DNA from: Apostichopus japonicus | Lineage: Eukaryota > Echinodermata > Holothuroidea > Aspidochirotida > Stichopodidae | Assembly: GCF_037975245.1 (NCBI RefSeq) | Contig: NC_092564.1 | Span: forward strand, 9,151,984-9,215,983 | Direction: 5' to 3' | Length of the DNA: 64,000 nt | Part shown: positions 25,565 through 39,193 of the stretch, one piece after another | Layout: every line of letters starts with the position of its first letter | How positions within the stretch are numbered: position 1 is the first letter of the stretch | Notes under the pieces: generated by a model | Told to the model about the DNA's origin: nothing | The model's database searches: none | The model's input: the letters and a program-made list of their open reading frames with translations, nothing else | Program-made: the position numbers and the translations under genes

Positions 25565-28500
25565 TCATTTTGCTTTGGATTTACTCTTTCCATACAAGCC
25601 ATCCATAATCAACCCTGCAAATACCAGCACAACACCAAGCCATTGTCTCTGACTGAGTGGATTGGCAAAGATGATAACTGAACCAAGTATGGTAAAGAAC
25701 TTCCTGGTCGTGGTCATGATGGAACAGGTGAGTGGACCGAAACTTGTGACCGTCGTAAAAATAAAATTCTGCAAGAGAGAGAGTTACAAGAAGTGCTTCA
25801 AGTATTATCCCTGGTTGCCCCCTTTACGGGAGTAGGGGGTTGGAAGAAAGAGCTTCTTAGTCTCTGATTTGTCATTAATACGCAAGAAACATTCACCGAA
25901 AAAGTAAAACAAAGGTCAGCATATTGTTTCCACTTCACATACAGCCATGGTATCCTGCAGGACAGAACTTCAACTTTCTGTTTGGTAATTTGCAAAATGA
26001 ACTTGTTTTTTTCAAGGTTTTCATGTACCTTGATAGACACAGGATAGTTTCTTGAAAAAATTCCAATGTTATTGATACACTGCAATCAGCACTCACTGCA
26101 ATTCTTTGGGTTGCTCTCTGGTCACAAAATAAAATTTAACTTTTGCTTGAAGTCATGCTTTAGTGAAGGCAAAAGTTATAAAATATAACATTAAACCACG
26201 GCTATAGATAGCACGTAGAAAATCCAAGCTAGGGGTGATCATTGCTCTAAAAGTGGTAGGTTCATTAGCAAAGGTACTGCTAAAAGAACAATCTTTGCAT
26301 GATTAAATGGTATGAAATACTGAATCTAAATGGCAGGCTCCCATAGTTTAGAGCAACAGTTTTATATGAATTGACTTACCTGTCCTAAGGCACTTGTAAT
26401 TCCAAATAGTAATAGATTCCATATTAAATAGGGATATCTTGTAACAAAACTAATAAACCCAAAGACTTCTCCAGTTACCAAAGCCACTGAAAAAAGACAA
26501 AAATACCAAAACAAAAAATAAGTTATATCACTTTGTTTGTTTATTTATTTAACGTATTAACGAATTAGTTCAAGAATTCTGTGTCTCACATATATCCGTG
26601 TTCATTGCTTTTGAAGGGTTCAGGTACCGTTGATTTTCATTACAACAGGAATTAACATTGAGTACTGGTGAGAATTGCCTTCTTTTTTAACAAAATAAAT
26701 TTTGAAAGACAACAGAGAATACAGGTTTGAATTTGGTTCTAGTCGACACTTTCTTTGCTTCTTGAAAACTTGTTTACAACTTCTCAGTTGCTTTACTTCG
26801 TCTACCCCAGGACAGGGAAAGTCATATGAAGGTGGGGGGGGGGGTGTTAATAACAACACCATTTGAGAGCACTTGCTTCATTTCATAGTGGAAACGCTTG
26901 TCAATAATGTTGATCACTTCCAAATTACACAATAATTTCCTTGTCTTTAATGTATGCAGTGTACATGTAGGTCACCTCTTTGACTAGACAGTCATTGTTC
27001 ATATGAACCCCAAATTTTGCAACTTTCATTAGCACAATTTGAAATAGACTAAATATCTATTGCACAGAATTTAGTTAATGATTAAATGACACTTTTTAAC
27101 TCTGTCTCTATTCTGTAGATGATCTTTGACGATGTGATTATAGTATACAACAAACGATTTAAAATCTCAATGGGACTAGGTTGGAAAAAGAACAAATATC
27201 TCTTCTACAGAATTGCTCTCTTTTTTCCACATTTTTCTTTTGTAGAAGCAATTTGATATCACAAAAACGGGTTACGGAATAAGTGACAACTCTTTCTCCT
27301 TTACAATTGTAAACAATTAATATTATATGTGACAGGTTTGTACTATGCTTTTTTCAACATTCGATCTATGCACTGAAACTGCTACCTGTAAAGCAACCCC
27401 TCTACCATTTTTATAATCACACTTACTTGCACTTAAATATAATATAGAGAAAGAGTTGACGCTACTCATCATCTGGTGAGGGTTTGGCTGATATTCACTC
27501 CTCATCTTCTCCTGGAAGACACCTGTCATCCCATCCAAAGCAAGAGACAGACACTGCAAGGATAAGGAGGGAGAAGATGAATCAGTAGCAACAGCTCCTT
27601 TAATTATAGATAAGGGTTGCTGTGTACTCCAGAATGGCAGAATCAGCAGTTGCGAGTCAGTTGTTTAGTACTTTTGCACTGCCTTTTGCACTGTTCTAGT
27701 CAATGTTGCACTGCAGCTACAACAGTTAAACACTACTTTATACAAACACCACAATAGTAAAACACTACTTACAAACACCTCCTAGCTTTGGTCAAGTTTC
27801 CCTTTCCTGATAAATACTTGCATTCAACGATCATAAAAACTAAACACAGAGGTTGCATAAAGATGTATGTTATCTGCTAATTTATGTTAACCTTCAAAGC
27901 AACAGGATTTTTTTTTCCGGCAAAGGTAAAAAAGTGACTAACTGTCTTTTTTACCTAAATGTCATTTCCTAAATGGAATTGAAATTGGTTTGGAATTCGA
28001 AATTTGATATTTTGGTGACAAGCGTAAGTGCCTTTTAAGAAAATCCTTTAGAGTATATGCTCCTCAAGTTAGCCCAAACCAGGACAAGGTCCCTCTTATC
28101 AATTGCCTACTCTACCACCTCTAGACTTACCACAAGCATCTCTCCAATTCCCATCAAATGGTCATCTCCTTCTTTAGCTTTGCTCTTCTCCTTATTGTAC
28201 ATAAATATGGCCACGCCAAAGACAATCAACATCACACTGAGATATTTCATAGCTGGGTAAACCTTTCTGGCCAAGATAACTCCCAAGATCATTACTACAA
28301 AGATAAAAGCAAGAGGAAACCTCTGCTTAAATGTAAACCATAAAATGTGTACCAATGAGGCTTAACTTCTTGATAGAAATGATGACATTTAAAATCAGAA
28401 TTCTTTGTTTCCTTCTCGTAAAAGAAAAACCAGGGACATTTCGCTGAGGACGATGAAACAAAAAAAACTCTTTTTGATCAAACTTTTACCGAAGTATCAC

Positions 28501-31455
28501 CCAGGAGAGAACACGGGACACAAGACTGATGAACTTTCTAAGTCCCTGTGTCCTTACAACAGAATGTGAACATGTTATTGTGAGAGTATTAAGGATCTCC
28601 ATTCTTGTGAATAGAACATATAACACATATGATGACAAATTTCAAGCCTTAAACTTTAACCTTGATCTCTCTGTTTTCCCATCACTGTGCACTTCACTCT
28701 CTCAACTTTGCAGGTTACCACTGCACATAAATCTTTGAAAGCTAGAAATTATTTGAAAATGCAGGTTTATTAGATCACTGTTATCTCCTTAGGCTTGAAT
28801 GTGATATCAAGTACTTCCCCCTCCCCCCCCCCCAAAAAAAAATTAGGAAGATTGTTGGTAGTTTTTCACTTCCATCAATTCCAAGTAAAATTCAATTTAG
28901 AAAAAATTTTAAAATATTTAGACTTTTGCATTGAAATGAAATTTGACTCTAGAGTGAATTGCATGAACTACACAGTTATAAATGGGAGTTCAGTACCAAA
29001 ACAAAAGAAGTTCTCGAAAATCAACTCAAACAGGTGCTATGCACTTATTCAGTACAGAAAAAAAACTATTGTTTGTATTTTGTCTTGACAAAATTGCATT
29101 CATATTTAATTGTAAGGTTTGTCTAAACAATTCAACAAGATTTATCACCCTTCAGAATTATTCAGTATTTACCTGGAATTGGTTTGCATGCTTTACCAAG
29201 CACCTGGAATGGATAGCTGACATACTTGAGGGCGGCATTACTTGCAACCATCGCACCCAGATAAGTAATAGCGCACACTGCATACAGGTAATTGGGTGTC
29301 TTATCAGGCTCTGGCTTTGTGAATGTTAAAACTAAGAGCAGGAGAGAGAGAGAGAAAAAGAAGTAAATTAAGGTGGTGTAAATTTGAACACAAAAGTATT
29401 CCCTGATTATGACACAGTACAAATGTCCATCATTTGGACAAGCAAGGTGCATTGTATCTCAAAGTCTAAACACTGATTAGAGATGTTAAGTACTAATATT
29501 ACCTGCTAATGTCCAGACAGCAATTTCTGTGCTCTTTCTTGTATTCTAGCACAGTTGTATGTAGTCATATTCCACCTGATGAGTTCTCTTTATATTCAGG
29601 GAAGTTTGGATATCTAAATCCAGTAAAGAGTTTAGTGCAAGATTAAGTACTCATGCTAACCCTGAGAGTCTTGAAATCATTGTAGTACTCACACCGTAAT
29701 TCTGCTTTTACTTGTACCAACGCTGTTGTACTGTTGTATTACAAGTCTGCTTGCATCCACTAACTTGTGGATCCAGACAAAATTACACAGATTTATAGCA
29801 AAATATGACCCTTAAAGGAAGTTTTCGCATTTGATCGGCAATTGTCAATTACAAGCAAGCCCACTGAGGTTTATATAAAATTATGATTGCAACTGATAAA
29901 ACTAAAGAAACCTTCTCAGGCAAATGAGGCTAAAAAAGAGAATAATTTAATCAATTCTATTTGGTCAGGACTCAATATTTTATCTCCGATACACGTTTTA
30001 TGTTAGTATTACAGTATTAACCATATGTTAAGGCCAAAGGAAAGTTCAAAATTCTTTTCATTTATTACTTGAAGTGAAATTTGCCAAAGGTTAATTTTAA
30101 TTATCATAATTGGGTTTCAGTATCAAATAGCAAAGATAAATTTCTCAAAAAAACAAAACATATATGGCTGTTTTATGAGAATGGAAATTCAAACAAACAA
30201 AATTGGTACAGCCTCACCTCCCCCCATACACCCATGCCCTCCCCCCTCCCCCCCCCCCTCCTTGTCCCCATTCCATGCTACATGGAAGAAATGGATAAGT
30301 GTGATGCTAAAGATTGCCGATAATTCGCCTCAAAATGCAGTAAAAAAATGTTCTTAACATACCTCCTCTTGCAAAGACTGCATTAAATAGACAAGGTGCT
30401 AGGACAAGACAGTAGAAAAATGAGAATCTCTCTGGGTTCTCTTCATCGCCATAGTTACTCCTTGTTCTAAACAACACAATGATAAGGAAAAAGAAGCAAA
30501 ATGTAAATCCCAACTCTATACTTTTGGCTCTGATCTAAATACAACCTACTGTAAAAACAAAAATAAAAGACAAACTTGAAAAAAATTAAAACTTCACCGA
30601 CAAGCCACTGAGAAGGAATTAGAGAAAGATTAAAATCATTTGCTTGTAAAGGGTTGCCAAACATTTGACTGTTTAATTTATTTATTACTGTAGGTTTACC
30701 AACTGTAGCAGCAATAGCATTGAAAAACCCAGGGCTGTACCTCTCTAGAACTAAGAAGGATTGAATGACTGCCATTTGTTTTGTTTTTTTAACAAGAAAC
30801 AGAAGGATGACTCAAAAACAGTATTCTCCTCATAGGCAGTGCAGATGTTAACAGAGATTTTTCTCTGGTTCTCTCATGTTGAAGCAACTATGTGTGTCTA
30901 AAATTTTTCTTAAAGATTGTTACAATTTGAGGGCTATGACCACTGAGTTGCGCAAGGTACATGTTCAATACTTATAACAGTCATAAGAAACGAATATTGT
31001 TTTTATTTGGTATAAAGCTAAAAGAATATGAATCACTACTATAGTTATTTTGACAAAACTCAAGTGTCATACCACGTAATGCAGAAAAGGCATTAAGTAA
31101 CTTTTTTCAACATCCTCTTCAAGGACCACAGGTTCAACTTGTATCTTGGAATATTAACACATCTAGCAAACACTATTATTATTATTCCTCTAAAATTTGA
31201 ATCATTAAAAAAAGGAATCTTTAACAAAATTTGAAACTTCACCAAATTTTTGCTTAAACACAAACTACAGTACATATGAAATTGAACTTACATTTTCTCT
31301 TGAAGAATTCCAAAGAACAAGTAACAAGTGAAAATTCCAAAGAAACAGTAGAGGAGTTTAGCATACGATGTTTCCTTCTGCTGGTTTGGGTCTTCTTTGG
31401 CTGTGCTACCCATTCCTGATTCCACGTCTTTCTTAGGTATTGATGAATTCTGCAT
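25565..31455 (-). CDS. SLC35B1: Solute carrier family 35 member B1 (complete, seven coding exons)
   Basis: SLC35B1 is a multi-span ER membrane transporter of the nucleotide-sugar transporter family; it was first described as UDP-galactose transporter-related and is now reported as an ER ATP/ADP exchanger. Coding exons on minus: 31455-31292, 30466-30363, 29331-29173, 28294-28131, 27553-27427, 26486-26380, 25768-25565. Phases close, giving 342 residues from the first ATG (31455, preceded by an in-frame TAA) or 328 from the ATG at 31413; human has 322, so either may be used. Signature blocks are [70 protein letters not shown] and [11 protein letters not shown]. The C terminus KSKAK is a KxKxx-type ER retrieval signal. 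A candidate acceptor at 31500-31499 suggests an upstream untranslated exon. Confidence 0.95.
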
Positions 31456-32986
31456 AAAGCTCTGTTACTGGATGGGAAGTACTCAGGGAGTATCTATCCT
31501 GCTTTGGGAAAATAAACAGGGAAACAACAAATTGTGTTTCATTGGTCCACAAAAGGAGAAATGTTCAACTTCCCTAATCCGTTCAAATTTGATTGTTGAT
31601 TTACTTTAAAAAGACTGATATCTCACTGTATTGCATGTTGCATCCTCATAGTCATGAAACAAAGTATGGGTTGGTGCACCAAGACAAGGCATTTAGTACA
31701 ATGCAAAGAAATGTTGGCTAGAACCATTCATTATGGATATATATGGACAATACCATGAGCTAAGAAATTTACTTTCATGGATTTTCTACCAATATAGCCT
31801 ACTGGACAAAGAATTAAGAAACATGTACAGTATATATGTTCAATGTAAAATTTTGATCGAAAGTTATGTACAAGTATAACATTAAGTAAGACTTGCAAGA
31901 GGTACCAGAAGAATATTCTCATGAGCCTAACGAAATTGCAACCAAATTTACTTCACTTTTCCAAGAATGTCTCTCTCTCTCTGACAATATACATACTGCA
32001 TTATATGTTTACATTTTGGGGTTTCTGTCCACTTAAATCACAGAAGTACCATATAAACAAAATTTATAGCCATACCTACTATGAACAAATATTTTGCAAC
32101 ACAAATGTATTCCATTAATAGGCCTACTGTTTCTTTGACTAGGCTAATTAAGTATTTTATAATGCATGAACTCAAAACTACATGGCTTTGCTACATGTTG
32201 TCAGGGATACCCACAACACTTTATACCATCAACCAAAACCTGAAGCAAATGTACCAACAACTGCAGTTCTTCCTTCTGCATTCACATGTGTGATAATACC
32301 GCTAGACTAAATAGACATGCAACAATATATGCATTTAAAAAAATTGTTTGATCTTGAAATGTTGCATGGAAACAAACCTCTGCTAGGCTAGACCTCTTCT
32401 TTGGACAAAATAATATCAACTTCTTGATCAACAATTACATAGACTCAGGTATACCAGGATATGAATATGAATCAATAAAATATTTGACTGTCTGATAAAT
32501 ATTGTCATCAAGGATGTGAGGGAAAACAGGTCCAAATGGACCCTAACCTATGTATAAAATATCTTACAAGAATATCTGAAAAAAATCCTACATTTACTAT
32601 ATTTGTTTATTAAAGTCCATCTAGGAATTATCCAAACCTGTATTGCCATACAAAGGTTACATATAAATAACTTCGAACTAGAGCAGTATTAAAATTATGG
32701 AGCTTGTATGTAACTTATACGAAGCATAACGTAGACTAGTAGTAGTAGTTACCAACAGTTAATAGTGATTGTAGTAGGCCATATATAACAATATGAGTTT
32801 ATGACACAAACACGCACAGATGTTTCGCGTAAATGGTACCAATACATTAAAATACATAGTTATGGCGAAAAACAAGGAATCCCCCTCCACATTCATAGTT
32901 TTTAGTTAGTCAAGAAACAGCATAATACCAATGAACAAACTAAAAATATTCATCTAACCTAAAAGTTACCAATAACCATGACGTAC

Positions 32987-33110
32987 CTCACAAGATGTTG
33001 AAATGTAAGTATGTTGCGTTTGAACCTGGGTTTGGATATGGATGCATGTACTTCAAATTAAACACTGACGTGTCACTAGCACTAATGTTCTCTGTTCGCA
33101 CACGAAGCTA
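32987..33110 (-). other. SLC35B1: Candidate untranslated first exon of SLC35B1
   Basis: On minus, TTGTGAG|GTACGT gives a donor at 32987/32986. It could splice to the acceptor CCAAAGCAG ending at 31499 (exon from 31498), which precedes the coding start. The outer edge is a guess. No TATA box is evident. Confidence 0.3.
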
Positions 33111-34836
33111 ATTTTAGTCAACGTGGAAGAGCTACGAGGTTTTTACAGATCTCAGAGGGTCATGGTGTTAACCGGTTCCAACTATCTGTTTTATTTTGGT
33201 TTTTGGCGCATTGGAATGCCATTCTATCAAGATCGTAGCAAAATATGCCTACAATTGGACTTATGATTATTGTAGGTGAAAAGTCAGCCAACTTGGGAAA
33301 GAACCTGGGCACGAAAACCAACTGCTTAACCGATCCAATCGCAAACCCAGTCACCTTGCATTGAAACAATGGCTGTGTGATCGTCTTCATTATTAAAAGG
33401 TGAACGCAGTTATGAAGTCGCGCCACAGAGCTCCATTCTGGTCAATTGTATACCTCTAGTATACTGCCGGTCCCCCCCCCCTCCCACCTTTCATCCCCAG
33501 TTTCCCACGGTCTTCCATTATCATCATGCATCCCCTCTCTCCGTCATGTGCACTATTCCCGTTCGTATCACTCCGCCAGTTGAAAATGGTATGATAACAT
33601 TATAGAAAGGCCTATACCAAGATTCGATCACTTTAGGAACTTATAGTTACCTTTACGTACTCTACCTTAATTAAAGGTAGTCAGTATAGGCCCAAAATTA
33701 TAGCACGCTATAATTGCTAGAAGTCTTCAAAGAGTACTTTACTGGAGGTCTTTACTCTCCAAATTGTTCTCATTCATGTATAAGGAACACATGTACACAA
33801 GATGACTGCATGTCCCAGTGAGGAAAATTCCTCGAAGGTTGTAATAAAAACAGTTTAAGAATTTTGACCAAAAAGGTGACCATATATGAATATCTAGCAT
33901 ATTTGGGGCCAGTACAGCATACCTTTAATATGCTATTTAATCATTTCACTGTGTTGATGACTCCCGGGTCCACCCCATCCCTCGACACAGTGTTCCAACT
34001 CATGGAACACCTTTTGCATATTGAGCATATAGAATAGTGTATTTGCACAGGTCTGACGAGAGGGGCCGGACCGAGAGGGGGCCCGGGCGCAGATCATGGC
34101 TGGCCTTGGGAAATATGGAATGTAGAATCGTGTCATCTTATGTTCATGATGAGTGCAAATAGTGGCCCCGTTGGCTCAACTGCGCCAAGGGCCCGACCTG
34201 GCCCTCAAAGCAAGTCTTGATTTGGGTGCCACTTCAACTGATGGGATTACTGAATCCCATCATGCTATACTAGTTTTGTTCATCTCTATATGATGTTGCA
34301 ATTGATGTAACACATCAAGCCTTATTGAGTCCACCAAGTGAAGGAAGTTATGCGAATAATTAATGAGTTAGTATTTCGGTGCCCAGACACATTTTCATGT
34401 TAGTATATTATTCCACTGTAGAAACCAAATCTTGAAATTTGAACATTTCGACCCCATCGTTCCTTATGTGGAATGCAGCTACAGTTTTGATATTTTGGTC
34501 AGTGGAATAACGCCGGAGGAATTCTCAAAGCCAACACTTTATCATGCTTTGGATGTCGAATAGCTCAATTTTAAGATACTGATTCATTTAACTTTTGTAG
34601 CCAATCAATGGGAAATAAAATTTCGAATTTTAATCTCGAAATTGTGACCCCCCGGTGGTGATTGTTTCCGATGTTTTGCAAACAACTCATTGAGGTCATT
34701 GCAAACCTGCAAAACTTCATCAAATATCCCGCATTCATATCATGCATGAACGTATAGGTTTCATTAACATATCAAACGTAAAATACTTCATAATTTGCAA
34801 GATGCTGACAGTTATAACGAATCTGTTGCGCTACTA

Positions 34837-35242
34837 CAGGTTTGTCCAACCTACGGCCCGCGGGCCACAGTCCGGCCCGCCGCAGGGTTGCGTCCGGCCC
34901 GCCAGAGATGCTCTACGGTGCGAAATTTTAGTGAGCAGATTTATTGATAACAATTTGAAGCTATATAATCAATCATTCGAACCTTCTGGGTCCAAAAAAC
35001 TGCATACAGGTCAGTTTGTGTGACACTCTCTTAGCGGAGGGGGGGGGGGGCGGCCGAACTTTATTCATCTGTTTTATCAGGAAGGAAAATAAATCAGTGC
35101 GCTCCGCGCGCAGTGCTCACATTTTGTTGCCTTGGGCTTCGGGCAAAAAAAATCGAAAAATCGAGCGTAGGGTTCATGCGGCCCCCTCCTTCATCATAAT
35201 CATTCCATGTGGCCCTCCTCTGCAAAAGGTTGGACAACCCTG
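34837..35242 (+). mobile_element. Short hAT (Charlie-like) non-autonomous element, copy 1
   Basis: A 406-bp element starts CAGGTTTGTCCAACC and ends GGTTGGACAACCCTG, flanked by perfect 8-bp duplications CGCTACTA (34829-34836 and 35243-35250). Internal GGCCCGCGGGCC near the left end is typical of Charlie-type hAT derivatives. It has no transposase. A second copy lies in opposite orientation at 47,297-47,674. Confidence 0.9.
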
Positions 35243-35895
35243 CGCTACTATGATCTCCCGCGCTATTTAAGGCGATTTCATGGTCTCCTAATTTTACGTG
35301 TCGATCTCCCTGCAAAATTTTATTTCTACTTTTGCTTCTAAATTGCTATGAAAATTTGATTGCTGCAGCGTTTGTTTTTACCTGGGTTATACGACTGTAA
35401 CTGTCTACGCAATTGTCTCAATATATATCATCTTCAAATGTCGTTATCTCGAAAACGGCATGTATATGGATAGAACACAAATTGTTTGGAATGTGTTTCT
35501 CTGTTCATTAATCAGAAAATATGTACAACACTAGTCTTTTTTTACGATTACAAAAGTGATCAGAGGGAGTGGTTTTATCGGGCGCCCTCTATTACAAAAC
35601 TGTTGATTCACATCGCTTCTAACGTTATATGTTCACATCTCTTCTAACGTTATAATTCACCTCGGAATTTAAGTGTGGATTCTACATACTTATGTTGGAA
35701 GTTTACTTATCCATAACATGGTTTCGAATTCCTGTAGGTTGTATGAAAAAAAAAAGCCCTTCCAGGGATAGACGTCTAGCACAAGACGATAGGCAAACAT
35801 GCACAGATGGAAGTATATGAAACAACGAAAGTGACGTTGCAACCATCAACATAATAGCATGTATATGAGAGATTTCTATGGCCAAACTCTTGCTC

Positions 35896-36568
35896 CAAGG
35901 GCGGCGGAACCGGGGGGGGGGGGCACAAGGGGCACGTGCCCCCCACTTTTCCTCAGGTTAAAAATGTGCCCTTTTTCTACATAAAAATTGAGGTGTCTCA
36001 AGTTAGCAAGAGGCCAGGGAACCAGAATGAACACTCGGGAAGGGCCGTTTCCGACTTTCCGGCCATCTGAGGGGTTTTGTAAAACCAAAAATTTTCTTGT
36101 ACGCTCCGCGCCAACCGATGGTGGCGCTCCGCTCAGATAGTCGTGCATACAACTATACAAATCCTGGCTATGCGCCCCTGACTTTTAATGAATTTCTGTG
36201 GGTCAAACTCAAAGCTATTTCGAATGGAAAAAAATTGGTTAAGATATTAACAAGAAAAAAACTCTAATTCGGAAGATTCCTACATTAGCAACTAGCATGA
36301 TTTCACCTCATTTTGTCTCAAAAGAAAACTTGTTCCTTGTTTCCCAATTTGCACATTGGATATTGCAGTGCTAGTATGCATATTTTCCTTGAGGGGGGGG
36401 GGGGGGCGGGACGTTGATGGAGTGATGTGTATACGCAAATAAGTTAATACAATGACAGTTATCAAGGGTACTAAATATAAGGCTGTATCAGTCCAATCGA
36501 ATTTCTGCAAAGTGCCCTTTGATGTCGGTGCCCCCCCCCCCAGAATAAAAGTGCTTCCGCCGCCCTTG
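35896..36568. mobile_element. hAT-like non-autonomous element with 8-bp TSD
   Basis: Bounded by TCTTGCTC (35888-35895 and 36569-36576). Ends are CAAGGGCGGCGGAACC (left) and CTTCCGCCGCCCTTG (right), near-perfect inverted repeats. The 673-bp body contains GTACGCTCCGCGCCAACCGA and TGGTGGCGCTCCGCT, relating it to the element at 5014-6271. An internal CTATGCGCCCCTG (about 36,167-36,180) may be the end of a nested element. A run of 14 G lies at 36393-36406. Confidence 0.8.
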
Positions 36569-37510
36569 TCTTGCTCCGCTTTGGAGTTAACAGCCTTGCA
36601 AAAAAATAGTGTCAGGGCTGTCATTTTGTCAAGGTGTGATGTCACAGTGCTAGTAGGTGGTGAAACCTTTAACGTTTTCTCTACATGTTTCTTTCATATT
36701 TTCAAGGTGAAATGTAAGAAAAGCGTTCAATGATCAGGGTGAGCTAAAACTTAACCAACGCTTCATCATTATATCATGTAGAGTAGGTATTGTTGCCTCT
36801 TACAAAACTTATCTCTCTCACAGAAAATATAGAAGCCATATATATTTCAGGCATGCGCGTCTGAATGTTAAAACAATACAACTGTAAAACAGAGGTGAAA
36901 TTTTGAAGTAATATTACGGTGGCACGCCTTTTGAACAGCGTTACATATAGCATGTGCATGTGCATTCATCACTGAAGTTCACTGTCCGTTCTATAAAATA
37001 ACATGACATTATGGACGTTAAGCTACCATAATACTGTAAATTAACATTCACCATGGTCGTAGAATGCGCTTTTGAATTGCATAAAGTTAATCAAGACGAA
37101 CTGTCATTAACGAAGGGTATTGTGCGTGATACCAATTAGCTAAAGTTGTGTGCATGTACAATTGTACAGTTTATTACTGTTTCAAGTGTACCAATTAACA
37201 TTATACCGGGACATTGTTCAATTTACATATTCATAGGGAAGGTGTTACACAAATGTTGTGGGTTTTGTTATCCGGTTATTTAATTTCGGCGTTATAATTA
37301 TGCACACATTTGTCTAATTAATTACCTTTTTTAGGTCAGTGTTAGAAATATCGCGTTTGAGATGAAAGCATGCATACATGTGTCTAATTTGCTTGAAAAC
37401 AGTGTTGTGCTAAAATTTGACTGGCAGTGTTCAGTAGTATTATATCTCAAATACACAAGTCGATATATAAAGTTGAGGTTAGCTCTTACGCAATTATTAC
37501 TTATAAAACT

Positions 37511-37640
37511 GTATCTCCTGCCATTTGGGTAAGATCATGTGTAGTATCTGTTCCCTTTCGAGGGGAATGATGATACACACCCGACGATGATCACACAGTC
37601 ACAGTCCCGATGCAAGGGGACTGGGGTGGAGAGCGGATCA
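37511..37640 (+). repeat. U2 snRNA-like tandem unit 1
   Basis: At 37531-37553, 22 of 23 bases match the U2 snRNA branch-site-recognition region as I recall it, including GTAGTA. Downstream, U2 similarity stops and a unit-specific part follows: a TTCCC...GGGAA hairpin, GATGATCACACAGTCACAG, CGATGCAAGG and GAGAGCGGATCA. No Sm-site-like AATTTTTGG is seen, so it is not a normal U2 gene. Confidence 0.7.
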
Positions 37641-37691
37641 ATCGTTCGGTAGTTTGGTTTTCGTGCTCAGGTTCTTTCCTGGTGACTTTTC

Positions 37692-37815
37692 TTACAAAGT
37701 TGATCATGTGTAGCATAATGTCCCCTTGTAGGGGTATCGTGATACAAACCTGACTATGATCACACAGTCACAGTCTCGATGCAAGGGAACTGGGGTTGAG
37801 AGCGGATCACTCGGT
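37692..37815 (+). repeat. U2 snRNA-like tandem unit 2
   Basis: Shares GATCATGTGTAG, a CCCCT/AGGGG hairpin, ATGATCACACAGTCACAG, CGATGCAAGG and GAGAGCGGATCA with units 1 and 3. The U2 5' stem region is lost here. The distance between matching GATCATGTG motifs is 169 bases from unit 1 and 219 to unit 3. Confidence 0.65.
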
Positions 37816-37897
37816 TCGTTGTTTGGTTTTTCGTGCCCAGCTGGTTCGTAATTAGTTCTCGAGTGATTTTTCGTGAAAAGTATTAGCTATTAAGAGT

Positions 37898-38040
37898 TGG
37901 CTTCTCGGGTTTTTGGCTAAGATCATGTGCATCATTATGTTCCCCTTCTAGGGGAATCGTGATACACACCTTACGATGATCACACAGTCACAGCATCGAT
38001 GCAAGGAGTAGCCTATGTGGTTGAGAGCGGATCAGTTTGG
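37898..38040 (+). repeat. U2 snRNA-like tandem unit 3
   Basis: Begins with CTTCTCGGGTTTTTGGCTAA (37901-37920), matching the 5' end of U2, then GATCATGTG, a perfect 7-bp hairpin TTCCCCT/AGGGGAA, GATGATCACACAGTCACAG, CGATGCAAGG and GAGAGCGGATCA. It keeps the U2 5' stem that unit 1 has lost, and lacks the GTAGTA that unit 1 keeps. Confidence 0.7.
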
Positions 38041-39193
38041 TTGTTCGTGCCTTTTCTTTGCTGGGTGACATTTGTCAAAAAATATTACGAGTTGAACAGT
38101 TGTGGTAACCACGTGCATTATTTACATGAAATAAGATGCCAATTGCAGTAAAAGTGTTGAATTGGCCAAAAAGTAAACATATAACAGTAGGAAACGTTAA
38201 CAAGAGAAGAGCTGCTCTTTAACAGCGGCTGAGAAGCTGTTCGCTAACGTACGCCTAGTCAGTGTTAATTCATTCAATTCATTAAATATTCACGTTTACT
38301 ATATCTCCAAACACGTCCAATTTCCGACTTTTGTCACGAAATTTCGACATAGTGCATGATTGTAAGTCCACGTCGAAACTTTGACCAAGAACTATCGAGA
38401 AAAAATAGTAATTGGTGATAAAACAAAAAGTATATAAAAATAATTATTAACTAAAAAGAAGTTGAAAAAAGACTGACCTAGTCATCTGAAATTGAAAAGA
38501 AAAGAAATGCTGCCTATAGTTATTTCCCGCGTTTTTGTTCTCAGCTGGTTAACCGTGAAATGGAATGTCGAGGGGACATTAACCTCCGGACTTTTACAAA
38601 CTTTGTAAATATAAGTGAGATAGTGTAACTTCCGGTGAAAAGCAATCCAAATTTCCGTTACAATCTTCACATTTTACATAAATTCATTCAAAAATATTTT
38701 TTTATTGTCCTAAAAAGTAATCGAATGGCAAAACTATTGCTCTGTAATAGAAAAACGGGTGTCTTAATCCTTCTATCGTATAAAATCCCCCCTCTTTTTA
38801 ACTATTTGAGCAGCCCGTGGGAACTCAACGGACCTTTACTGATACAGCACACGTATAGTATTACAGAGGATTGTATATCAACGGCGGGAAGAAAGGCAGG
38901 GAAAGGGAAAACTGCACTGTACACTGTGTCTATAGCTAGTTAATATACTGATGATTGTATACGACAACGCAGCAAGTGTATGGCATGAATGGAGACCAAC
39001 ACAAGCCGCGATCGCGAAATAGTGAAGACTTCAGTTTGAATGATCTTTGAAACGGAAACAACAGACCAACCTCCCTGTTTTTTGAGTTTGCATTTTTCTA
39101 CCTTCTTACTAACTATGACTCCACTTTGGTGTCTATTTATCTAACTTAGGGAACTAACTTAAGAATTACATTTATGATTACTTGCCTGAACAG

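Noticed and set aside
33160-33426. 88-codon minus-strand ORF just upstream of SLC35B1
   Set aside because: It reads somewhat protein-like, but no family was recognised and no conserved motif or regulatory context supports it. Comparison with related genomes would decide.
37511-38040. CRISPR array or genuine U2 snRNA gene cluster
   Set aside because: Units are too long and irregular for CRISPR and the genome is animal; the U2 3' half and Sm site are absent, so normal U2 genes are excluded.
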